Source: Gammaproteobacteria bacterium (GTDB lineage: Bacteria > Pseudomonadota > Gammaproteobacteria > DAOVJZ01). Taken from it: 62,694 bases of DNA. Where the stretch lies: NCBI GenBank assembly GCA_029882995.1, contig JAOUJV010000005.1, positions 1-62,694 on the forward strand, given 5' to 3'. The notes beneath the pieces were generated by a model that saw only the letters and a program-made list of their open reading frames with translations, had not been told where the DNA came from and searched no databases. The position numbers and the translations under genes were made by a program. Below, piece after piece: positions 30,001 to 36,556 of this stretch (position 1 is the first letter of the stretch; each line of letters opens with the position of its first letter).

Positions 30001-30093
30001 CTGTGCGCCGACTGCCACGGCCTGGATTCCCTGTATCGCTACAAGTACTTCCACTCCAGTAAATCTCATGAAAAACACAAGCTGACACGCTAA
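27049..30093 (+). CDS. 24-CXXCH multiheme c-type cytochrome with internal tetraheme repeats
   Basis: 24 CXXCH counted; recurrent CHDPHxWxP...EGDASNSFLR...ALCxxCHK...GTCxxCHxxHN...WAR..CLSCH blocks; ATGATCATG start overlaps the previous gene. Confidence 0.93.
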   Translation: MIMKLFSRMIITALLFMTAALSVSEYVWAARDVGEQRECATCHIMWLNEFKRTDIIPLIKYDPTPQETTGRQDIVSTKRMCISCHDGFVLDSRELWKEGHKQHPVGVKPSDKITIPIVEGKNLFPLNSDGKVYCGTCHTAHGIKWGEKESTVFMRVSSRDGNFCQNCHKQKMTGPATGNHPVNKKVKGKLANIGAKPVRLTDEKEVSCQSCHTAHKAANKKLLVNDNNNSEICGSCHADRYTFSMKEAARSHTHPVNLVPEHAKIPQDLIDKGAKLGNDGKIICQTCHTPHGSKTQKSILVDSNQDSSLCQQCHIKQRKVAGGKHDMRLVDANNSNVKKQVVDKAGVCSACHTAHDGKAPKMWARTPGNSKDPMASTCLSCHQTDGLARKHQVGNFSHPVGVDIAKTGNKVSLPTFSNTGVKSINAASGNVTCASCHDVHQWDPKHPQKTAKPGQAGDASNKFLRKVNKPDSALCNTCHKEKWSINGTEHDLSEIAPNAVNVLKQTPEQGGTCSSCHLVHNGKGPRMWARNIPAGTTGPSAPCLSCHNTDGLASDKAIGKHNHPVNSPLEKLGIKATFKSWQTAIPDILKLKSPVPLPLYDEDGHYANAGGNISCGSCHDPHRWDPENASNKDTNVEGDASNSFLRMADKGESALCMNCHRNKASVVLSPHGEKKLAQSPSNEHSATGPCSACHQPHNSKEPYLWARKPGEGKTAITTLCTSCHRDDGHAKNKQTGKNTHPTGIALTKDMPASKLPLYTAKGEKTEHDGKIDCATCHDPHQWNPDNFKSIAGKKANVEGTPANSFLRIHASGDSALCITCHKTQASVQKTDHDLNITAKNAVNQHKQTPAVSGTCGQCHTPHNATSPVRLFAQAPGKGNNINEQLCLGCHAEGKSAKAKIPPETKHPDKVRAWSGPVRAQLRPDAKTHLPIFNKQGKPDTTGIISCPTCHNPHKWSITQEKQPGKNTEGDTSSSFLRLSNTELFLCADCHGLDSLYRYKYFHSSKSHEKHKLTR

Positions 30094-30121
30094 AAACCGG
30101 TTGCCAAACCCATAATTATTA

Positions 30122-30152
30122 TTAGGTTACATACGTAACCTATTGTTTTTTA
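30122..30152 (+). terminator. AT-rich hairpin terminator after the 24-heme gene
   Basis: TAGGTTAC-ATAC-GTAACCTA followed by TTGTTTTTT. Confidence 0.6.
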
Positions 30153-30244
30153 TATAATTTATAATTATCCCCCCTTTCTGTACCCTGCTCACTACGCTCT
30201 CAAGGTTCCTGCTCCCTGTTCGATATATATCTATATAGATACTT

Positions 30245-30332
30245 GTTTCGTGACAAAGGCAAACCAGTCGAAAGGCTGGGACGCAAAGTTACCTACCTGT
30301 GGCCAATGGCTATGGCAGAGGGACTTACCGGA
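30245..30332 (+). ncRNA. GEMM-I (c-di-GMP-I) riboswitch
   Basis: gacaaaGGCAAACCAGTCGAAAGGCTGGGACGCAAAGttacctacctgtggccaatggctatggcagagggacttaccgg: P2 with GAAA tetraloop, GGGACGCAAAG core, P3-like arm. Confidence 0.88.
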
Positions 30333-30337
30333 GAAGC

Positions 30338-30835
30338 ATGATGAAAACCTGGGAGTTATTACAACGGCTTGCCGCCTGTATGGTCGGTGTCCTGTTTACC
30401 ATCAATACCGCAAATGCTGAAAGTTTTGCTGATTCATTCAGAGACTTCGTGCTGGGATCAGAAGCTCAGGCTCGCACCATAACACCGGCTGATTTTGGCA
30501 CCAACAGTCAAAGTGGCAAATGCATGCAATGCCACGACAGCATTCACCTCAAACGTGCCGGAACCCCCATGCAATTTCAAGGCAATGCCAGCACCAATCA
30601 CCCGGTAGGCATGTCATACGCCCAGCATGCCAACAAGAGTCCTGCAACCTACGTGCGCCCTGCTTCACTGAATCATCGTATTCAACTGGAAAATGGTCAG
30701 GTTGGTTGCGTTAGTTGTCATCAAGCAAAAACAACTGAATCGGTTGCTGTAAACACTCCAGACTGCACCTCAACCAAAGAACTGGCAACAGGTCATGATC
30801 AAACCAGTCTATGTATGTCGTGTCACGTCATGTGA
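30338..30835 (+). CDS. Riboswitch-controlled triheme c-type cytochrome
   Basis: ATG at 30338 (MMKTWELL); signal peptide; CMQCH, CVSCH, CMSCHVM. Confidence 0.88.
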   Translation: MMKTWELLQRLAACMVGVLFTINTANAESFADSFRDFVLGSEAQARTITPADFGTNSQSGKCMQCHDSIHLKRAGTPMQFQGNASTNHPVGMSYAQHANKSPATYVRPASLNHRIQLENGQVGCVSCHQAKTTESVAVNTPDCTSTKELATGHDQTSLCMSCHVM

Positions 30836-30980
30836 ATCCAGAAATTGTATTTATACACCTGTATCAGATTTTAATATGTATAAATATATCCTCATTCGAA
30901 TGATTTAGCTTATTCACGTTCCATGACACGCATTCTGGAATTGATGAAATCAAAATGGGTGTGTGACAATAACTCCTCTG

Positions 30981-31604
30981 CTATAACGAACTGATGTATT
31001 CTGATAACGCTTCAATCTCATCATCAGTTAGTTTTAAAAGCACTATTTGCATCAGGTTGAATATATCTACCGGACGCTTTCCTGTTTGCATATCCTTCAT
31101 TGTTTTATACATATATTCCTTATTCTGCCCTTTTATCAACGGTGCTCCATCAATATAGGCTGTGGCCGGATCGGCATCTAACCCGTGACAAAAATGACAA
31201 TTGCGACTCAGGTATACATCTTTCCCCTTCTTGCCAAGTTCGGTTTCTTTTTTTGTTCCTGTCATGGCCGGGCGGCTTGCGAAGTATTCAGAAATGGCTC
31301 TGATGTCTTTTGTTTTCACGTTTTCAAGCACATCAGCCATCAGGGTGCTGATCCTGCGGCCTGATTTATAATCCAGAGTCTGGTTAACGAGGTAATCTAC
31401 ATCCTGCCCGATCAGCTTGGGGATCAAGGGATCCGGATTATTATTATCTGCCGTATGGCACTCAAAACACAGGCGTGCCATTTTGTCACCCTCTGACAAT
31501 TTTTCTGCGCCAGTAACATTAAGGGAAATAACAAAAAAAGTGATACATAGTCCTGTATAAGTTGCAGATTTCATTATTGAGCTTTGAAAAACAACATGCC
31601 GCAA
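30981..31604 (-). CDS. Diheme cytochrome c (c553/c4-like)
   Basis: CFECH and CHFCH; two class I-like cytochrome c domains; signal peptide. Confidence 0.85.
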   Translation of the reverse strand: MRHVVFQSSIMKSATYTGLCITFFVISLNVTGAEKLSEGDKMARLCFECHTADNNNPDPLIPKLIGQDVDYLVNQTLDYKSGRRISTLMADVLENVKTKDIRAISEYFASRPAMTGTKKETELGKKGKDVYLSRNCHFCHGLDADPATAYIDGAPLIKGQNKEYMYKTMKDMQTGKRPVDIFNLMQIVLLKLTDDEIEALSEYISSL

Positions 31605-31605
31605 C

Positions 31606-32478
31606 TTAACCAGGAATATAACTACCCGTACTTTTAATAGCCCGGATAATTTTCATTGTGGATATCTCAAGTTCCTTGATTGCTTTTTTATATTTACTAT
31701 GAGAAGCAAGTTCTTCTGCCTTGTTCCTGTGTTCCGTGGCAGCAGATTTGTATACTGCAACAATTTTATTCAGAGAGTCATCATCAGGAAATTCTGACAA
31801 GAACATACTTAACAACATAAAATGGGTATCATTCCTGTCGAGCTCATAATTGTACTCATCCTCGGCACTATCAAAACTAAGAGTATTAACCAAAGTATCG
31901 CCTGTTCTCATTGTAACAATGGTCGCTTCTACAAGCTCCAATGCCCTGTGAACAATAGCAATGGCCTTTTTATAGTGTTTTTTGAAATATTCCTGATCAG
32001 CCTGTTTGGTGAGTTCGGTGACCTTGTTTATTATAATCTGGGTTTCTTCAGTCTTGTCTTTGGTTGCACTTACCCGCCTTAATGCGTCTGTAAGCGCATT
32101 AACACTTCTTCTCTTTGTCTCATAATCATGTCTATCCTGTTCATTGCCCGTTCCTTTCAGGTTGGCATACATAATCGCTTCAAAAATGGCCTTCTTTGAG
32201 TTCTTTAGATGAAAATCGGCCTGTTTCAGATCACCCTTGCGGTATTCCCCAACCGCATTATCAAATGAGACCTGAGCATATTTAAAATACTGTTTAGCCA
32301 CATCACTGCCACTGTTTCTGATTTGCCTGCTAACCGATGACTCACTTAATAAACTTGCAATTGAGTTCACTCTTCTCTCGAAGTCTTTATTAGATTGGGC
32401 AAACAACGCACTATTGGCTGATAATATGGCTGCTATAAAAACCAGAATTTTAAATTTCTTGTTCATAATCTTCTCCAT
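31606..32478 (-). CDS. Exported alpha-helical hypothetical protein
   Basis: Signal peptide and helical, Lys/Glu-rich sequence; no CXXCH; co-directional with flanking cytochromes. Confidence 0.6.
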   Translation of the reverse strand: MEKIMNKKFKILVFIAAILSANSALFAQSNKDFERRVNSIASLLSESSVSRQIRNSGSDVAKQYFKYAQVSFDNAVGEYRKGDLKQADFHLKNSKKAIFEAIMYANLKGTGNEQDRHDYETKRRSVNALTDALRRVSATKDKTEETQIIINKVTELTKQADQEYFKKHYKKAIAIVHRALELVEATIVTMRTGDTLVNTLSFDSAEDEYNYELDRNDTHFMLLSMFLSEFPDDDSLNKIVAVYKSAATEHRNKAEELASHSKYKKAIKELEISTMKIIRAIKSTGSYIPG

Positions 32479-32527
32479 ATTGGGTCACAACAACTTCCCT
32501 GGTTTGTTTTAATTTCTATATTCATAT

Positions 32528-33223
32528 CTACTTTTCGCCACTATGACATGAAGAACATTTTGATAAAGGAAATGCAACCTTCCCGTGGCAGACACCGCAT
32601 TTTTTCCCCATCAGGTTTTCCGCCATTGTTATGTTGTTTGAACCACTAAGCGGAGTAAAAATAGCCGGGTGACAATTAGCGCAATCAAGTATGGTGGTAT
32701 GTTGTTTATGAGGAAAAACAACATTTGGCATTGAACCCTTCACCTCCATAACAATATTCAGATCCATAACAATTGGCATTACCTCCTTGCCATCATAACT
32801 GTTAAGTGGCTTAATCTTGCCTGAATCCATTGCCTTGACCCAATCCACCTCATTTCCAGCCTTTGCCTCCGGAAAACCAAAAAGCGCTTCCTTGGGGTTT
32901 TGTAACATACGGGCTGCCCTGTTTGTGGGATCATGAATACCGTCTTCTATGGGGGCAAGATGCACTTCACCACCCTTTTTCAATAATCTGTTAAACCTGT
33001 TTACATCTGGTTTTTCAACACTTTTCTTTTTTACAATGGTATCTTTTTGGGTGTTGCTCATATCTTTTACTTCTGCCACCACTGTTGGTGAGTCAGACTT
33101 TTGAACTATTGGCTTTGAGGGGCTTAGATTAACATCCGCCTTGCTATCTACCGATGTGCAATTAACTACCAGTGCTGAAAATAGAATTGTAAATATATAT
33201 GTTAATGCACTTCGATTATTCAT
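32528..33223 (-). CDS. c7-type triheme cytochrome lipoprotein
   Basis: FPHKQHTTILDCANCH...KKCGVCHGKVAFPLSKCSSCHSGEK; ALVVNCTS lipobox-like N-terminus. Confidence 0.85.
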   Translation of the reverse strand: MNNRSALTYIFTILFSALVVNCTSVDSKADVNLSPSKPIVQKSDSPTVVAEVKDMSNTQKDTIVKKKSVEKPDVNRFNRLLKKGGEVHLAPIEDGIHDPTNRAARMLQNPKEALFGFPEAKAGNEVDWVKAMDSGKIKPLNSYDGKEVMPIVMDLNIVMEVKGSMPNVVFPHKQHTTILDCANCHPAIFTPLSGSNNITMAENLMGKKCGVCHGKVAFPLSKCSSCHSGEK

Positions 33224-33241
33224 AGCATATTCACTTTTAGC

Positions 33242-33730
33242 TTACTTTTTTTGTTTCTCGGGTACAGGCGTTGTTGTTATTTTTGGTTTATGACCCCGTA
33301 CATCCATAATCCTCTGCTGGGTACTATTGTGTACCTTGGTTTTAGTGCCCATCTCTGCCGAATGGCATAAATCACAATTTTCGATATCCCACGCAATTTT
33401 TCCATCATGACAGGCACCACAGTAACGACCATTGATGATGTCAGACATTTTCATCTTGTTCTCGCCCGCCTTGAACTTGAATTCAAGATCATCATGACAA
33501 ACCTTGCAGGTATAACGTATTCGATGGAACCAGTGGGGGAAAATGACAGGCCTGACACCGGCCTCATCAGCAAAATTGTTGAGTACAACATCTCCGTACT
33601 CTGTCTTGCCTTCGATAGGTAGAACACATACGGCTAGAAATACAACTAATCTGAATATTGATTTAACAAACATAACTGACCTTTCAAAAAACCAGCCCTC
33701 CCTGACTAATTTTATAAACAGTAAAAACAT
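33242..33730 (-). CDS. c7-type triheme cytochrome
   Basis: FPHWFHRIRYTCKVCH...GRYCGACHDGKIAWDIENCDLCH. Confidence 0.85.
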   Translation of the reverse strand: MFLLFIKLVREGWFFERSVMFVKSIFRLVVFLAVCVLPIEGKTEYGDVVLNNFADEAGVRPVIFPHWFHRIRYTCKVCHDDLEFKFKAGENKMKMSDIINGRYCGACHDGKIAWDIENCDLCHSAEMGTKTKVHNSTQQRIMDVRGHKPKITTTPVPEKQKK

Positions 33731-33916
33731 CAGGTGCTTTTCCTGCTAGCCATCCTTGCCATTGCTACACCAAAAATCTCATCTATATCAGCAACGTGCA
33801 ACGCTTAATTAACTCATTGAATTCATTATAAACACTCTTATACCGATATGATATTTTTTTATCCGAAAAAAAAAGGCTATGTTTTTATACGGTTAGCTAT
33901 AAAAAACATGCTGGAC

Positions 33917-33930
33917 ATGATTTAAATCAA
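33917..33930. promoter_or_regulatory. FNR-like box upstream of the minus-strand c7 cytochrome group
   Basis: ATGATTTAAATCAA, 9/10 to TTGAT-N4-ATCAA. Confidence 0.5.
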
Positions 33931-33996
33931 TTAGAGTTTTATTATGAACACCATATTGGCGGTACATAGACATACACGTTAGTCTGGGGTTAAACA

Positions 33997-34026
33997 CAAA
34001 AAACCCCGCCATTGCTGCAGGGTTTA
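33997..34026 (-). terminator. Rho-independent terminator of the 34054-34968 gene
   Basis: Minus strand AAACCCTGCAGCAATGGCGGGGTTTTTTG. Confidence 0.75.
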
Positions 34027-34053
34027 AAGCCAAAAACTTCGCAATATATCAGA

Positions 34054-34968
34054 CTATTCTCCTCCTGCTATCCCCAGCAAAACATCTTCAATCGCGCCGG
34101 GCGCACACATGATATTAAAGAAGGTGTGGCTACCCTGCATCATATTCAGATCAGGGAAGCTTTGTGCAATACGGAATTTGGGATGCAGTGCCAACACGTC
34201 ACCTTTGCTGATCAGTATTTCATAAGGCAGGTGGGGCGTGCCGCGCAGATACTCACCATCAATACGATCCATGATGTACTTGTCATTACTACATCCAGCT
34301 GTCATAGCAACACCAAATACAACTTCATCCTTATCAGGAATATCAACACGATATACTTTGGAAACACCCCCACGCCTTGACTCAAATCCTGCCTCAACTG
34401 CGTTTATTGCTTTCTCCTGACTGTCAAACTTGGCCAGTTTATATACGTCATCAAAATAAGGCATTACATCCTTGTACTGGTATTTACGCAATTTACTGGA
34501 AGTAAAACCATACTTGGAGCCATATTCAGTACCCTTACCACCCAATGCAGACACAAGCTGTTCGTAAACATCTCGTAAGTCGCTTTTCATGCGATAGATA
34601 TTGGCCATATAACGCGGATTGGTAGTGGAAACCTGTGTATTGTTTCCTGCCCTGGTAATTGCAATGCGTTGTACAGCACCAAAACCACCCATGTCAGAAT
34701 TAGCTGCATTGCTTTTCAGTGCGTCATTCGTAACTACAATAATATGAGCACCTTTATAGGGGGAATATTCACCTACTACTTCAAAACCACTTGCTTGAAG
34801 CGCGTCACGGATACTGCTCACAGCCGCACTATAATCAACACCCGCCTTGTTCATTGTATTTATATAAGGTCTGAATACTTCTTCTTCTGCCAACACAACA
34901 CTGGAAACAGATATGGCCAATACAGAAGCAGCCAGAAAACCAATTGTTCTTTTGTTGATAAATATCAT
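34054..34968 (-). CDS. Exported protein, DUF302-like
   Basis: Signal peptide; DYSAAVSSIRDALQASGFEVVGEYSPYKGAHIIVVTNDAL resembles DUF302-type sequences. Confidence 0.5.
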   Translation of the reverse strand: MIFINKRTIGFLAASVLAISVSSVVLAEEEVFRPYINTMNKAGVDYSAAVSSIRDALQASGFEVVGEYSPYKGAHIIVVTNDALKSNAANSDMGGFGAVQRIAITRAGNNTQVSTTNPRYMANIYRMKSDLRDVYEQLVSALGGKGTEYGSKYGFTSSKLRKYQYKDVMPYFDDVYKLAKFDSQEKAINAVEAGFESRRGGVSKVYRVDIPDKDEVVFGVAMTAGCSNDKYIMDRIDGEYLRGTPHLPYEILISKGDVLALHPKFRIAQSFPDLNMMQGSHTFFNIMCAPGAIEDVLLGIAGGE

Positions 34969-35047
34969 GCTATTTCTCTGGAGACTAATCGCTCGGCTCA
35001 GTATATCAGCATGGGGTACTAACGCTAGTAAATGGAGGGGGTCAATT

Positions 35048-35061
35048 TTGAGCTAGATCAA
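35048..35061. promoter_or_regulatory. FNR-like box between the DUF302-like gene and ccmC
   Basis: TTGAGCTAGATCAA, 9/10 to consensus. Confidence 0.45.
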
Positions 35062-35202
35062 GAATTCCTGATTATTTTTATACAGAATGTGCGTTATTTT
35101 GGGCTATTTTCCATATTTACCTTGAGAAGCAAAATCTTAGGGCAATCTCTTGATAATTTCCGGTATAATGACAAGTTCCTGATAACATAACTACTTTTGA
35201 GT

Positions 35203-35937
35203 ATGTGGCAATTTTTTCACAAGCTGGCATCACCCAAATTTTTCTATGATTTCTCTAGCCGTTTAATCTTCTGGCTTGCCATCGTGACAATCATACTGAT
35301 GGCTAGCGGCTTGTACATGGGACTGGTTGAAGCGCCACCGGATTATCAACAGAAAGACAGCTATCGCATCATGTTTATTCATGTGCCGGCAGCATGGATG
35401 TCCATGTTTGTTTATATGGTGATGGCGATCACCGGTGCGATTAATCTGATCTGGCGCATCAAGCTGGCGGATATTATTTCCATGAGTTGTGCACCACTCG
35501 GTGCTTCGTTTACGTTTCTTGCACTGGTAACCGGCTCTATCTGGGGCAAACCGATGTGGGGAACATGGTGGGTATGGGATGCGCGCCTGACATCGGAATT
35601 GATTTTATTGTTTTTGTATCTCGGTTACATGGCATTGCGTGCTTCCATTGAAGACAAGACCAATGCATCACGTGCTGCGGCGGTACTCGCGCTGGTCGGT
35701 GTCGTGAATATTCCGATCATCCATTATTCGGTTGAATGGTGGAACACACTGCATCAGGGCCCGACGGTGACCAAGTTTGATAAACCTTCCATTCACACTT
35801 CCATGTTGATCCCGTTATTGCTGATGGCATTTGCGTTTAAAACCTATTTCGTGAGTGTGCTGTTGGTGCGTACTCGTACTGAATTGCTGGTCAGGGAGTT
35901 TCGCAGTAGCTGGGCCAGAAAGGAATTATCCAAATGA
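35203..35937 (+). CDS. ccmC: Heme exporter protein CcmC
   Basis: WGTWWVWDARLTSELILLFLYLGYMAL; start taken at ATG 35203 instead of the listed TTG 35197. Confidence 0.96.
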   Translation: MWQFFHKLASPKFFYDFSSRLIFWLAIVTIILMASGLYMGLVEAPPDYQQKDSYRIMFIHVPAAWMSMFVYMVMAITGAINLIWRIKLADIISMSCAPLGASFTFLALVTGSIWGKPMWGTWWVWDARLTSELILLFLYLGYMALRASIEDKTNASRAAAVLALVGVVNIPIIHYSVEWWNTLHQGPTVTKFDKPSIHTSMLIPLLLMAFAFKTYFVSVLLVRTRTELLVREFRSSWARKELSK

Positions 35938-36101
35938 CCTTTGCAGAATTTATTGATATGGGTGGTTACGGCTCCTATGTGTGGAGCTCTTACGGTATTG
36001 CGCTGGTTGTACTTGTGGCCAATGTCGTTATCCCGCTGCTTAGCGCACGAAAACAGAAACGGGAATTGCTCGGCAAGTTGAAACGCATGGAGAATTCATG
36101 A
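35934..36101 (+). CDS. ccmD: Heme exporter protein CcmD (not in the ORF track)
   Basis: ATGA overlap with ccmC; MTFAEFIDMGGYGSYVWSSYGIALVVLVANVVIPLLSARKQKRELLGKLKRMENS. Confidence 0.93.
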   Translation: MTFAEFIDMGGYGSYVWSSYGIALVVLVANVVIPLLSARKQKRELLGKLKRMENS

Positions 36102-36553
36102 ATCCAAAAAGAAAGAAACGATTAATCTATGTTGTGCTGATCGTGGCTGGTGTTGGTGCGGCAGCGGCGTTGATGGTGACCGCATTCCAGCAAAACATGA
36201 TGTACTTTATTACACCCACTGAAATCGCGGCCGGTGCTGTTCAGCAAGGACGCAGTATTCGTCTGGGTGGTGTTGTATCGGAAGGCAGTTTGCGACGTGA
36301 AAACGACGGACTGACCGTTCATTTTAAAGTGACGGACAATGCCAACGAAGTACCAGTACGCTACAAGGGCATCTTGCCCGATCTATTCAGAGAGGGTCAG
36401 GGGATCATTGCCATTGGCAAGGTCACTGCGGATAATCTTTTTGTGGCTGATGAAGTGCTGGCCAAGCATGATGAAAACTACATGCCACCTGAAGTAATGG
36501 AAGCACTCGAAAAATCAGGTGCCAAATCCCCACATAAACCGGAAGCCAAATAA
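36098..36553 (+). CDS. ccmE: Heme chaperone CcmE
   Basis: TPTEIAAGAVQQGRSIRLGGVV...VADEVLAKHDENYMPPEV. Confidence 0.96.
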   Translation: MNPKRKKRLIYVVLIVAGVGAAAALMVTAFQQNMMYFITPTEIAAGAVQQGRSIRLGGVVSEGSLRRENDGLTVHFKVTDNANEVPVRYKGILPDLFREGQGIIAIGKVTADNLFVADEVLAKHDENYMPPEVMEALEKSGAKSPHKPEAK

Positions 36554-36556
36554 AAC

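Noticed and set aside
27049-30093. Repeats in the 24-heme gene considered as CRISPR or a tandem DNA array
   Set aside because: Repeats are long, diverged, in frame and protein-level; no short identical direct repeats with unique spacers.
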